Source: Sacculina carcini
Lineage: Eukaryota > Arthropoda > Thecostraca > Sacculinidae
Direction of reading: 5' to 3'
DNA length: 64,000 nt
NCBI GenBank assembly: GCA_916048095.2
Contig: OU696590.1
Coordinates: 1,705,001 to 1,769,000 of the forward strand
Shown here: piece after piece, positions 32,901 through 44,261 of the stretch
Layout of the letters: each line of letters starts with the position of its first letter
Numbering within the stretch: the stretch's first letter is position 1
Position numbers and translations under genes: made by a program
Notes under the pieces: generated by a model
What the model saw: the letters and a program-made list of their open reading frames with translations, nothing else
What the model was told of the DNA's origin: nothing
The model's database searches: none

Positions 32901-33212
32901 TGAATACAAATTTAATAGTATGAACTGTTTCGCACGACGGGCGGGTTTACATGCTAGAATTTTCATTCTTTGTTACGTGTTTGTGTTCTGAATTATTCCG
33001 CACAATGGGTGGGTTTATATATGAGGCAGGTTGAGGGAAAATATTATGTCAAAATAAAAATAAAAATATTCACACTTGGACTTTTCTATTGAGTAAGACA
33101 CTTATGAGTTTTCATTTTCTTTTTTAATTTGGAATATTTTTATGAATATGAATTCTTATGAATATTAATTCCATTTTATGAATTCCTCCGCACAACGGGC
33201 GGGTTTTAATGC
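29908..33212 (+). mobile_element. Helitron-like unit, plus strand (3.3 kb)
   Basis: Starts TCTATATATATAAAAGAG, then GATCATCTGTGTG and TCTGTCTGTCC. The 5' half has the 370-bp repeats (CGGTGAAAAG near 30105; AGTTACGGYGGTGT near 30482 and 30876; one truncated near 31215). The 3' half has about a dozen hairpin motifs of the CCGCACGACGGGCGGG type between 31423 and 33200. It ends CCGCACAACGGGCGGG-TTTTAATGC at 33212. Internal TTTTAATGCTAG strings (for example 31993 and a variant near 32660) look like buried older 3' ends. No Rep/helicase coding. Confidence 0.68.
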
Positions 33213-33652
33213 AATATGAGAACTTAAATTAAATAATATATAATTAAATCGCATTATACAATAAATGTTAATTAATCTGTATAATAGTTTGGTTTCTATA
33301 TTATATTGGCGGGCTGCGAGAACATTATTGGCCGCGTGATTGATACTAAGAGTGGATGAGATGATATAAGATAAGATGGGGTGGTTGGGTTGGGTTTGGT
33401 AGGATTGCGTCAGGTTATATTGGGTTTAATATGAATGCGTAATATAATGTATGTATATAAATGTATATGAATGTACGTATATGAATTTTTTGGCAGTTAA
33501 TATACAAATTTAATTGTATGAATTGTTCCGCACGACGGGCGGGTTTATATGCTAGAATTTTCATTGTTTGTTACGCGTTTGTGTTCTGAATTATTCCGCA
33601 CGACGGGCAGGTTCAAATATGAGGCGGGCTGAGCGAAAATATTTTGTCAATG
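33213..33652 (+). mobile_element. Helitron-like fragment lacking its 5' end
   Basis: Contains the GGTTGGGTTGGG...GGTTATATTGGG internal block and two hairpin motifs (33526 and 33594), in the same orientation as the preceding unit. Stops abruptly at TTTTGTCAATG, where unrelated GC-rich DNA begins. Confidence 0.6.
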
Positions 33653-34620
33653 TTACGCGAAGCTCGTTCAGAGCGCGCACATAACAAAGAGCGATGTAGC
33701 ACAGCAGATATATTATATATACACAGTAACAATAGTACAAAGAATATCACAAGGCCGGAGACGAGCAAAACCTCGGCACGAACGCCGCGGCACAGAATTC
33801 CGTAACAGTGGTGTAGCGGAGGCTACCCCAATTGAGACACAGACTACCCCGATTGAGACACAGACTACCCCAATTGAGACACAGACTACCCCAATTGAGA
33901 CACAGACTACCCCAATTGAGACACGGACTATTTGAGACAAACCTCACGGCCGCTCTCAACCTCTACATAATTCGACCCGTGCCATGGGCGCGACAAGACC
34001 ATACCGGAGTTAAAAGTGCCCGTTTGAGACAATCCGCTAGAGGGAGCTCAAACTGGACGTTTGCGACAAAAAGCGAGAGTGCGGGAAATTCGCTAGACAG
34101 GGTCTGTGATAATAAGCCGTTCCTCGCGGTTAACGTTGTACACTTGATGCAGCGGAGTCTATACACGCCGCCATATACGATATACGCCGCCAAATTTCAC
34201 TTATTTGAATATATTTACTTATTTATATATAATAATTTTATACTATATTTATTTACATACATATCTATTTATTTACACATAAATATATATTCACACATAC
34301 ATATTTATTTACATATTTATTTATACTTTGGCATCGACTTCCACTTGCCAACAAACCAAAAAATAATGAAATGAAGAATTAGATACATGGATGGATACAT
34401 GGATATCTATGATAAAATTGATGCAATTACGTGTAATATTGTCTCTGGATAGAGTTGACTATTTTCAGTTCTGTGCAAAGCGAATTCGAGTAAAACACCG
34501 ATATTCCGTTTATATCACGGTTTGACATTATACAGCCGCCATCAGTTGATTAATTTACTCATTCCCTAACCCATTAGAAAGCCAAAATAAGTAAAATATC
34601 AATTGCATATTGTACTATCA
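33653..34620. other. Unassigned DNA with a minisatellite
   Basis: 33653-34190 is moderately GC-rich and includes the 21-bp repeat at 33823-33930. 34200-34340 is an ATTTA-rich tract. No supported gene: the long frame at 33832-34374 is built from the minisatellite and AT-rich sequence. Confidence 0.5.
33823..33930. repeat. 21-bp minisatellite CTACCCCAATTGAGACACAGA
   Basis: Five head-to-tail copies of a 21-bp unit (CTACCCC followed by AATTGAGACACAGA), one with GATTGAG and the last with ACGGA. Because 21 is a multiple of three, every frame stays open. On the minus strand one frame reads as a seven-residue repeat (CVSIGVV). Confidence 0.93.
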
Positions 34621-34622
34621 TT

Positions 34623-34626
<4 letters not shown>

Positions 34627-34708
<82 letters not shown>

Positions 34709-34720
34709 GTATATATATAT
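34627..34720. repeat. (CA)n(TA)n microsatellite
   Basis: Short CA run followed by a long TA tract. Confidence 0.92.
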
Positions 34721-35147
34721 CTTAACCAATAGAAATGTCAGGATGTGAATATTTATATTTATATTTTGGCAAACTATTTTCCCTCAAATGGCCTCATATT
34801 TAAACATGCCGGTCGTTCGGAATGATTCAGAGTTCAAACACGAATCAAACAATAATGATGATGAAAAATGATGACACATTTTCATCAGAATGTTTCCAAA
34901 ATATATTTATAGCTCAACATCATTCCCCAACATCATTTGCTCAAGTACTGTTTTACTTTTACCGCTATAATATTTACAACCAAAGTTAAATATTCTGCTA
35001 TCTCTGAAGTCTGATATAACCTACATTTAAACATGCCCGTCGTGCGGGTGAATTCATAAAAGAGGAATACAAATCAAACAGCTAAAATGAAATCCATAAA
35101 AAAGTCCAATTTAATTATTGAGCTTAGAAAATTTGCTACAAATTGCC
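34721..35147 (-). mobile_element. Helitron-like fragment, minus orientation
   Basis: Carries the internal sequence ATCTTAACCAATAG, CCTCATATTTAAACATGCC and two divergent hairpin motifs (34803 and 35033), with the TTGCTCAAGTACTG block between them. The LTR element at 35148 was inserted at its right edge (target TTGCC). Confidence 0.6.
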
Positions 35148-35413
35148 TGTAGTATAGAGCTATAAGGCGCCACCTATTGGACCCTGTAAATGTCAGTGTG
35201 ATTGTGCACTATAGGATCGCAATGGGTTGGGCGTTACCGGTAGCGAGCGATATGGTCTATTGCCGGTAGGCATGATTGGTTGTGTGCATTAACTCACCGA
35301 GGGTATATAACTGGGTCGCTCTAGGTTTGTAGGTCACTTGTGGTGAGAGCTTTGACGTGTGCATGTATTGTTTCTCGTGTGTATCGTGTCTCTTCGGCCC
35401 GCTCGATATTACA
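35148..35413 (+). repeat. 5' LTR (266 bp)
   Basis: Starts TGTAGTATAGAG and ends GATATTACA; repeated at 39417-39682 with no difference found. Confidence 0.95.
35304..35310 (+). promoter_or_regulatory. Candidate TATA box in the 5' LTR
   Basis: TATATAA within GAGGGTATATAACTGGG, about 110 bp before the LTR end; the only TATA-like string in the LTR. The same element lies in the 3' LTR. Confidence 0.6.
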
Positions 35414-35415
35414 AT

Positions 35416-35427
35416 TGGCGACGAGGA
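35416..35427 (+). promoter_or_regulatory. Primer-binding site
   Basis: TGGCGACGAGGA begins two bases after the LTR. Its complement ends ...CGCCA, as expected of a tRNA 3' CCA end. Confidence 0.75.
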
Positions 35428-35438
35428 TAAAAACAGGT

Positions 35439-38400
35439 ATGAATGCTGAGAGTGTTCTGCCACCTGCACCGTTTCTACCGCACCCTGGAAAACCCACGGT
35501 TTCTTGAGACGAGTGGAAGTAATCTTATGAGAACTACATGGTGGCCATCGGTGCCGAGTCGTACCCAGACACCAGACGTCGGGCCCTGCTGCTACATTGT
35601 GTCGGTGCCGAGGCTCGACGAGTTTATCGTTCGCTGCCGGCCGAAAGCAAGCGGGAGGACGAAACAGAGAGTCAGAAAGTCTTGCGACAACTGACAACTT
35701 ACTACGGCCCGAGAGTAAACGTCATTGCCGAGCGTTTTACGTTCCGACAACGCAAGCAGCTTGCAACGGAGACGACTGCAGATTATGTCTCTGTACTACG
35801 CAGTTTGGCCTCCAACTGCAGATTCGGAACGTTGACAGACGAGCTCATCCGTGATCAAGTGGTCGAGCAGACACTGCACCCACGGCTACGCGAGAAGTTT
35901 CTCCAAGATCCAACGTTGACGCTCAGCTTACTACTGCAGACGGCTGAGGCGTTTGAGCTATCCAGGCGACAATCAGCGCTCATGACGGCTCCGGGACGTG
36001 ATCCAAGTATCGGCGAAACCAACGTCGTTCGAGGCGCAGCCAGCAAGACGACCAGCACAACCAGCCGAATGGAGAGTAAGTGCACACACTGTGTACGAAA
36101 TCACAAAACGCCACGCAGCGAGTTTTGCCCAGCCAGGACATCTCAATGTAACAATTGCGGCCGAACAGGTCATTGGGCTGCCGTGTGCCAGTCAAAATGC
36201 ATAAAGAAAACCAAGCGTCCGGTAAAGAGCGTCACCATCTTGTCGTGTTCCTCAGCAGGCAAGAAAATTATGTGTGATGCGCTTGTAACCGTAAGCAATG
36301 GTACGTCCGCCGCAGTCTGTCTGCAGGTTGATTCCGGCGCGAGTGTTTCAATTCTCAGCCTTCCCCTGGCAAGGTCACTCTTCAAAGGGTCGGAAGTGAC
36401 GCACACGGACACCCGACTCTACGGCGTGGGTCGGAAACCGCTGGACGTGGTAGGTGTTCTGCCGGCAACAGTACAGGTGGGAGAACACACTGCACGCTCT
36501 GAATTTTACGTGATCGACACTGCCTCGACTGAAGGTCTTCTGGGACTCACCACTATGGCTGATCTAGGACTCACAATACGACCTGGTGAAGGTGTCATCA
36601 GCGCAGTATTCGGCCATGCCACAGCGACGGACGAGTGTCTGCCGCCCATTGCGGGGTTCTGCCATCGCATTCAGTTAAAGCCAGACGCTCAGCCAACATC
36701 ATATCCGCTTCGCCGCCTGCCGCTTTCTATCAGGGCGGAGGTATCTGCAGAACTGCAACGACTGCAGAACGAAGGGATCATAGAGAAGACCGACGCTTCA
36801 CAATGGGTCAGTCCTATCGTCGTTGCGAGGAGAAAATCTGGCGGCATACGACTGTGCGTCGATTTACGCGGACCAAACAGTCAAATCATCACTGAAGTGC
36901 ATCCCTTACCGACGCTGTCCGAGCTGATGTGCCAATTAAAGGGCACATACTTCACAAAACTGGACCTACGCTCGTCATATCACCAGATGATGCTTCACCC
37001 GGAGTCTCGACAGATGACCGCCTTTATCACTCACGAAGGACTCTTTCAATTCCGACGAGTGCCGTTTGGTCTCGCCTCCGCGGGAGCGGCTTTCCAACGA
37101 CTCTTGGACAAGCTGCTGACCGGAATAGACGGATGTGTCCACTATTTGGATGACATTGTCTGCTGCGGACGGACTCGAGAGACTCACGATCGGAGGCTTC
37201 GTGCGGTGATGAATCGGCTAAATGCGGCAAATGTGACGCTAAACCTCGACAAATCGGCGGTGGCGAAGACCGAGCTTGAGTTCTGTGGCTTGCGTGTGTC
37301 AGGCAGTGACGTGTCACCATCACACGATCATCTGCGAGCTATTCGTGACGCGCAAGCGCCGTCAGACGCCAAAGAACTGCGCAGCTTTTTAGGACTGTGC
37401 GGCTGGCGGTCGCACTTTATTCCGCACTACGCCAGCACTGTGAGCCCGCTACAGGATCTGTTGAAGAAAAATACCACGTTTACACGGATGCAGCAGCATG
37501 AGGAAGTGTTCGAGAAAGTCAAGCAGCTGATTGTTTCTGCCGACCCGCTCCGTAGGTACGACACATCGAAACCGACGATCGTCACAACCGACGCCAGTCA
37601 GAAGGGATGCGGCGGCGTTCTATCTCAGATCGGCGACGACGGAAACGAGGCCATCATCTCGTTTTGGAGCCGTAAGCTGTCGCCAGCTGAGCAAAAATAT
37701 TCAGTCACCGAGCGGGAGACACTGGCAGCAGTTTTGGCTGTTGAAAAGTGGAAGATGTTTTTATGGGGCCGCCATTTCACTCTCCGAACAGACCACAGCG
37801 CGCTGAAATCAGTTCTGTCGGCGAACTTCAGTGGACGTGCGGGTGCTCGTGTCGCCCGATGGCAAGCGAGATTGATCCCGTACTCATACAACGTACAACA
37901 CGTGCCAGGCAAGTAAATTCCTGGCGCAGATGCACTGTCGCGTCTGCCGCCAGCGAGCTCGCACTCGGCATGTGACGAGGACGACGGCGATGAATATGAC
38001 GTCATCGCAACACTGGACGACGACGAGCCCAGCCTGTCAATGAGCGCGGTTCGTGACGCGAGCCGTGCAGACCCGGACATAGTCGCACTTCGCAGGCACG
38101 TTCTGGAAGGGTTCCCGGAGGCAGCGAAACAATGCAGCGCGGCTATCAGGCCGTATTTTGCCATCCGTCACGAACTGTCGGTGGACGGCGAGCTGGTCAT
38201 TCGCGCCGGTCATCAATTAGTCGTGCCAGCAAGGTTGCGGGACGATTATCTATCCCGTGCACACGCGGCGCATGACGGGTGTGTCCGCACCAAGCAGCTA
38301 CTCCGTAGCCTGGCGTGGTGGCCGGGCATGGACGCCGACGCTCAGCGGGTTGTCGACCGGTGTGCAGCGTGTCAAACTAGTGATAAGGTGATGTGCAACC

Positions 38401-39392
38401 GCACGCGCATCGCTCCACTTCAGCCTGTTGAACTGCCCGAGCGGCCATGGGCAAAACTGGGCGTCGACATCGTCGGACCGCTGGACAGAGCGCCCGAGGA
38501 CTGCCGGTTTGCGGTGACGCTCGTTGATTACTACTCAAAGTGGGCGGAGGTGTGTATGACCCCGTCGGCTGAGACGTCACACATAATCGAGTTTCTCGAC
38601 AGCGTGTTCGCCCGAGAAAGATATCCTGACCAAATCGTCAGTGACAACGGGCGCCAATTCGTCGGTGGCGACTTTCAGTCGTTCCTGAAGCAACGAGATA
38701 TTGAACACCTGCGATCAGCCGCCTACTGGCCCCGCGGGAACGCCGCTGTTGAGCGCTTCAACAGGACGTTCAAGTCGTGGCTTCAGGAGCACCACAAGGG
38801 CGCGTTCAGAGAGCGAGTCAGGCGTCTGCTGGCTCAGTATAGAGCCATCCCGCACTGTAGTACGGGTTGTGCACCATCAGTGCTGCTTCACGGCCGCGCG
38901 ATCCGACTGTCTCTGCCCGTGCCGGCCACGACGACGTATTGCGCGCCTGGAGACGTGCGTACACGTGTGGAACGACAGCAGCGACGCAACAAGAAAAATT
39001 ACGATCGCCGTCACGCTGCACGAGAGCCGAAGATCCATCCAGGCGACGCGGTGCATGTACGTTCTCCGGGACGAGTGCCGAAAATGTCTCCGCGTTTCAG
39101 TCCGACGCAAAAAGTTGTGGCCAGAAGAGGATCGTCGTTCCTGTTGGAGGACGGAAGCGTGCGAAATCCGGCTCAGTTGGCCAGAGCCAAGGAAGCAGTG
39201 AAGGACGACGACTTCCTGTGGCACGACCCGATGACCGTCGACACCGACCAGGGCACACAGCGCCGTAACGGGCCAGCCTCGGTCAGTCATGACGTGCCAG
39301 ACGACGGGACGACAACGACGGACACGTACGAGCTGCAGCCGTCGTCGAGAGGACGTCGCCGATGGCTGCCCTCTAAATTGCGGAGTGCATAG
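35439..39392 (+). pseudogene. Gag-pol polyprotein with three in-frame stop codons
   Basis: One frame of 1,317 codons from ATG 35439. In order: gag; cysteine knuckles CTHC...C and CNNCGRTGHWAAVC (about 36147-36190); protease DSGAS (about 36331); reverse transcriptase with GGIRLCVDLR, FTKLDLRSSYHQ and the catalytic YLDD (about 37143); RNase H TDASQKGCG (about 37587); integrase with its HHCC zinc domain (HAAHDGC...CAACQ), Asp in GVDIVGP (about 38465), Asp in SDNGRQF (about 38643) and Glu in NAAVERFNR (about 38752). Stops: TGA at 35505 and TAA at 35520, early in gag, and TAA at 37914 between RNase H and integrase. The frame is otherwise unbroken, so the damage is point-like. As it stands only partial products could be made. 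Confidence 0.93.
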
Positions 39393-39416
39393 GGAAAGCT
39401 TTGAAGTGTGGGGGTA

Positions 39417-39682
39417 TGTAGTATAGAGCTATAAGGCGCCACCTATTGGACCCTGTAAATGTCAGTGTGATTGTGCACTATAGGATCGCAATGGGTTGGG
39501 CGTTACCGGTAGCGAGCGATATGGTCTATTGCCGGTAGGCATGATTGGTTGTGTGCATTAACTCACCGAGGGTATATAACTGGGTCGCTCTAGGTTTGTA
39601 GGTCACTTGTGGTGAGAGCTTTGACGTGTGCATGTATTGTTTCTCGTGTGTATCGTGTCTCTTCGGCCCGCTCGATATTACA
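39417..39682 (+). repeat. 3' LTR (266 bp)
   Basis: Partner of 35148-35413; followed by the TTGCC duplication. Confidence 0.95.
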
Positions 39683-39687
39683 TTGCC

Positions 39688-39963
39688 ATATTGTATTACG
39701 TGCATAAGTTAGGAATAAGCGTTTTTTATCCCTATTGGTCCACGTCATTATAATTATAGACATGTGACTTTAATTATAATTCTAGACATTATTATTATTC
39801 TAGGCAAAGAGCTTGGATGTATTTTTTGCTTTTTTGTTGGATTACAAGTCTGATATGACACCTATAATATATCCCCTAGCATTTAAACCCTCCCTGCATT
39901 CCATATTTAAACATTACACCTATACTTACCGATAAAATATATTAATGATTATGCTAGATTGAG
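39688..39963. other. AT-rich DNA with a degenerate Helitron-like motif
   Basis: Mostly anonymous. CTAGCATTTAAACCCTCCCT at 39878 resembles a decayed CTAGCATTAAAACCCGCCC terminus (minus orientation). Confidence 0.35.
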
Positions 39964-40227
39964 CCCAAACAGTTCATTTTGTTGTTTAAATACTATATAA
40001 GACATTTGCATACACAAATGGTATGTTTTAATGAGTTTAATGAGTAATTCCAGTATTTATGTCTATATTATATTTTATATGTCTGTATTGTGTCTATACA
40101 TATGTGTGTCCGTATGCAGTGCTATGCACACGCACAGGATGTCTAGCACCACACACGAACATGATGTTCACCCACTTTCCAGTTACATGTTTATCATGTC
40201 TCTCCTCCGCCGATTTCTGCATTTCCG

Positions 40228-40998
40228 TTGACTGGTACTGAGAGAGTCCCTGTGCGCTCCTATACTGTCGTTGTCAAGTCGCGTGGTTCTTCTCCTGTGG
40301 TCGCTGAGTCGGTGGCTCCGGCACTCGCGGATGTCCCGGTTGCAAGTTCTCGCCCGACTGCCAGCGGTGGGCTTGTTCTGCGCTGCAATTCGTCTGCTGA
40401 TGCTGTGCGTGCCGCTGATTGCGTTCGCTCGGCGCTGCCCGATACTGACGTCAGTGTTCCGGCGGACTCTCCTCGGCAACCTAGGATTACGCTTGCGCAT
40501 GTGCCTGTCGATATTTCAGCCGAAGATATAGTCGCCTCCCTCAAGAGGAAAAATTCATTTCTGTCGGCTGTCTCGTCCTCTGAACTTCATCTGCTTTTCT
40601 TGACGAAACCCAAGACCTCAGGCGTTCATGCGGTGTTTTCTTTGTCACCGAAATGCCGCTCTCTGATCCGCTCTATGGGTGACCGGTTGTTCGTGGGCTT
40701 GCAGTCGTGTGCGGTGTACGACCGCTTCTGGGTAGCTCGCTGCTTCCGCTGTGCTGGTCTGGGCCACAAGGCCATCCACTGTAATCACCCTGAATCTTGT
40801 GGACATTGTGCAGGTCCTCATCGTTCCTCTCAATGTGATCGTACTGGGGCAGCTAAATGCCGCAACTGTGCTCAGGCAGGACGTCCTCACTCCCACTCGT
40901 CTTTCAGCTCCTCTTGCCCTTCATTCATCGGTGTGCGTAATTCTCTTCGCCTCCGCACTGCGACTGATGATTCTCCTGTTGCTTCTCCTCAGGCTTGA
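40228..40998 (+). CDS. LINE ORF1, nucleic-acid-binding zinc-knuckle protein
   Basis: Open for about 256 codons to TGA at 40996-40998. No ATG occurs at the left edge; the frame is open from the truncated 5' end, and 40228 is a nominal start. The C-terminal third has CCHC knuckles CFRCAGLGHKAIHC (about 40744-40785) and CGHCAGPHRSSQC, plus a CRNC motif. ORF1 proteins of this type coat LINE RNA and help form the retrotransposition particle. The downstream endonuclease is in the same frame immediately after the stop. Confidence 0.75.
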   Translation: MTGTERVPVRSYTVVVKSRGSSPVVAESVAPALADVPVASSRPTASGGLVLRCNSSADAVRAADCVRSALPDTDVSVPADSPRQPRITLAHVPVDISAEDIVASLKRKNSFLSAVSSSELHLLFLTKPKTSGVHAVFSLSPKCRSLIRSMGDRLFVGLQSCAVYDRFWVARCFRCAGLGHKAIHCNHPESCGHCAGPHRSSQCDRTGAAKCRNCAQAGRPHSHSSFSSSCPSFIGVRNSLRLRTATDDSPVASPQA

Positions 40999-43897
40999 CT
41001 ACTTCCCCTTTCTCACCACTCCTCTCACTCTACTGTTGCTACCCCTATCACTTTCCCTCCAACATCCCGTCCTTCTCATCTTTCCATTGGGCTTCTTAAC
41101 ATTCGTTCCTGCAGAAATAAAACTCTTCCGATCTGTAATTTAATCTCTTCATTCAATCTCTCTATTTTGTGTTTAACTGAAACCTGGCTTCTCGATTCTG
41201 ATGTTTCTTCTTTCGCTGCAAATATTCCCTCCTCTTACAATTTCTTGCACAAATCTCGCTCACATTCTAAATCTTCTGGCGGTGGAGTTGGCTGTATATT
41301 TTCCAAGTCTTTCTCTGTTTCTCCTGTAAATGACCTGATTCCGGATTGCTCCTCATTTGAATTCCTTGCACTCTCCCTTGCTGTTCCTTCTTTCTCTAAA
41401 TTTTGTTTTTTGATAGTCTACCGTCATAATCACCCTGGCTCATCTCCTCTTTTCCTTAACGAATTTTCTTACCTCATCGATGCTGTCTCCTCGCGTTTCT
41501 CCAGCGACTTCATCGTCGTAGGGGATTTCAATTTCTGGGTTGACTCCCCATCCTTACTGTCAAAACTTCATTTCTCTTCTTCAGGCACTCGGTCTATCAA
41601 TTCTGAATTCTTCTCCTACTCACATATCTGGTCATTCTCTTGACCTATTTCTCTCTCCCGCTCCCGCTATCTCCTCAGACCGTCCTCCTCCTGATGTTTT
41701 CACATTGCCTTCTGATCCAAATATTTCTGACCATTGCCTCTTGATTTCTTCACTTCCTTTCTCCCGTGCTGCTTGTCCTCCACCATTCTCATATCGCAAT
41801 TACAAACAGTTTGATCCTACTAAATTTACTTCACTTTTATCTTCCTTACTTCCTCTCGACCGCTTCTACTGGCTCCCTCTCTGCGATATTTTTCCAGCCA
41901 TTTCAGATGTTCTCTCAGGTATAAATGATTTTATGTTTCCTTTGGTCACTCGGTCTAAACCTCTCACTTCCTCTCCCCCTTGGTTCTCCTCTCATCTTCA
42001 TTCTCTTAAACATACTCAGCGGCGTGCCGAAACTGTCTGGAGTAGAACTCGATCTTCACAGGATTGGGAACTACTTTGCTCTGCCCGGTCGTCGTATGTT
42101 TCTGCATTACATATTGCCAAACAAGATTTTTACAAATCCAAACTTGCTTCCCTTTCCCGTTCTTCTAAATCTCTTTGGTCCTCTCTCAATTCTCTCTGCG
42201 GTCTCCGATCTCCTTCTACCTCGTGTGATCTTACAGCCTCTCAGTTTGCGTCTTTTTTCTCTGCAAAAATTGATTCTGTTCTAAAGAATATCCCTCCTTT
42301 CCGATCCTCCCTCTGTCATACTCGCACTTCCGAAAATTTTCCTTCATTTTCTTTTGTCTCGCTTCCTGACATTCTCCACCTTTTGTCTTCAATCAAGATG
42401 TCCCACTCTCCCTCGGACTCAATTAATTTTCGAGCTATTTCTGTGTCTCTTCCTTCTCTTGTGCCTTACCTTCTCCACCTTATCAACTCTTCTTTTCTGC
42501 ATGGTGTTTTCTTGCCAGACAAACATGCTATTGTTCGACCCATTATAAAAAAACCTACTCTTGATCCCGCTGCTCTCACCAATTACCGTCCTATATCTCT
42601 CCTCAGTCTTCCCTCCAAACTCCTTGAATCCGCTATTTCATTGCAACTCTCTCCTTACATCTCTAAATTCCTTGACCCGTGTCAATCTGGTTTCCGCTCT
42701 GCTCACTCTACTGAATCTGTACTTATTTCCTTGTGTAATGATACCCTTTCACACTTCTCCTACCGTCAATCTGTCCTCTTGGTATTACTTGATCTGTCCT
42801 CGGCTTTTGATCTTGTTAGTCACCCTATTATTATTCGTGATCTTTCCTGTTTGGGTCTATCTTCTTCCGCCCTTTCTCTTCTGAAATCTTACCTCACTGA
42901 TCGTACTTACTCAGTTGACTTCAATTCCTCTACCTCTGCTCACTTCCCTCTTCGATCTGGTGTTCCCCAAGGTTCCGTCCTTGGCCCACTATTATTTAAT
43001 CTTTATATGTCTTCTCTTTGCCCTGTTCTTCGAAAACATTCCATTACTTTCAAAATCTATGCCGATGACATCCAATTCCTCATTCCTGTAACTCCTGATA
43101 CTCCCTCCTTTCTCTCTGATATACTTTCTGAAATTTCCTCATGGGCCGCCTCTCGGCAGTTGTACTTGAATACTTCAAAGTCTGAGTTCATCGTCCTCCA
43201 TCCACCTCGTATTTCACCTCCTCTTCTCCCATTTCCTATCTCAACTGCTGTTCGCAATCTCGGCTCTATCTTTGTCTCTTCGCTCTCCTGCTTTGACAAT
43301 ATCGTTTCTGTCGCCCGCACTTGTCGTCTTATTCTGCGCTCTCTCTACCCTATACGTCCCTATCTTGATAAAAATTCCGCCATCACTCTTGTTCATACTC
43401 TCATTTTCCCCAGGTTAGACTACTGCAACTCGCTTTACTTTAGTGCTCCTCGTTCTCATCTCTTAATCCTTCAGCGTGTGATTAACCAATCTTGTCGATT
43501 TGTCTTTCATCCTACCTTTTCTCGCCACACGTCTCACCTACTTTTTCAACTCCACTGGCTTCCTATCATCCCACGAATTCATTTTCGCCTTTGCTGTCTC
43601 ATTTACAAGCTTCTGCATGATCCTCACCAACCTTCTTATCTTGCTAATCTTTTGTCTCCCACTGACTCACACTCCTCTCGTCGCCCTCTTCCTCTCGCTT
43701 GTCCTCGTGCATCTAATGAATCTTCCTGGTCCTCTAAATCGTTCTTCTTTTACGCCCCTCGCTTGTATAATTCTCTTCCCTCTCATATCACCCGCGCCTC
43801 TTCATTTCGGTCATTCCGCCATCGGCTTCGCCTGTACCTTTTTGACATTTCATTCGATCCCGTCTCTCACTCTCTCTCTCCTTTCGCCTCTCTGTGA
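40999..43897 (+). pseudogene. LINE ORF2: AP-like endonuclease and reverse transcriptase, one frameshift
   Basis: Endonuclease motifs: GLLNIRSCRNK (about 41089), LTETWL (about 41167), GGGVG and VVGDFNFWVD (about 41518). The frame shifts once near 41555-41570. The continuing frame carries the SGHSLDLF and SDHCLL endonuclease end, then reverse transcriptase: NYRPISLLSLPSKLLE, LLDLSSAFDLV, SGVPQGSVLGPLLFNLYMS, the catalytic IYADD (about 43058) and RLDYCNSLY, ending at 43897. Apart from the frameshift it is open. No ATG lies between the ORF1 stop and the endonuclease. It would nick target DNA and prime reverse transcription from the nick. Confidence 0.85.
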
Positions 43898-44261
43898 TAT
43901 TGTTTGAACTATTTCTCCGTTTCATGATTGTTTCAATTCTCGTTGTCTTATTTTTCCCTGTCTTGAGCACAGTTACTGCTTCCTTTCCTTCCTTGCTGCT
44001 TTATTTATTCTATTGTGAATGTTCTCTGTAATAATTCTCTGTCGATTTTATTGTTCGAACATACCACTTGATTTTTTGGAACTGTGCCCTTTGTGCTTGT
44101 GCTTGCTATTTACCAATTTTGGTTGTTTTGTGACTTCTCTTTCTTTTACTTGCTCATTTCTCCCATATTCTTTACAATTGTCGTTTTATCTCAATTGATG
44201 TTTTCCGTTTTTCGCGCTTGTGTTTTACCGGCGCTATAGCAAATACACGTTGTTGTTGTTG
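43898..44261 (+). other. LINE 3' untranslated region and (GTT)n tail
   Basis: Pyrimidine-rich 3' region ending GGCGCTATAGCAAATACAC-GTTGTTGTTGTTG. The same end is found, inverted, at 21347-21400 and 49272-49330, and as a scrap near 29890. Confidence 0.8.

Larger units (their letters stand above)
35148..39682 (+). mobile_element. Ty3/gypsy-type LTR retrotransposon, plus strand
   Basis: 266-bp LTRs at 35148-35413 and 39417-39682 appear identical by eye and are TG...CA bounded. TTGCC flanks both sides (35143-35147 and 39683-39687), a perfect 5-bp target duplication. The primer site TGGCGACGAGGA lies two bases inside the 5' LTR, and a GTGTGGGGG polypurine stretch precedes the 3' LTR. The internal region is one gag-pol frame, 35439-39392, with all catalytic motifs but three in-frame stops. 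Indistinguishable LTRs mean insertion was very recent. Confidence 0.95.
40197..44261 (+). mobile_element. Near full-length L2-like LINE
   Basis: Flanked by TTATCA on both sides (40191-40196 and 44262-44267). The uninterrupted paralogous sequence is present in the tandem units near 45480 and 46725, proving the boundaries. It encodes ORF1 with zinc knuckles, then endonuclease and reverse transcriptase, and ends GGCGCTATAGCAAATACAC plus (GTT)n. The reverse transcriptase pattern (SGVPQGSVLGPLLF, IYADD, RLDYCNS, LHWLP) and the short-repeat 3' tail fit the L2 branch of the CR1 group; clade assignment needs a tree. ORF1 lacks an ATG at its start, so a little of the 5' end may be missing. Confidence 0.92.

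Noticed and set aside
33832..34374. 180-codon frame starting in the 21-bp minisatellite
   Set aside because: Half is minisatellite and half is an ATTTA-rich tract; no supportable gene.
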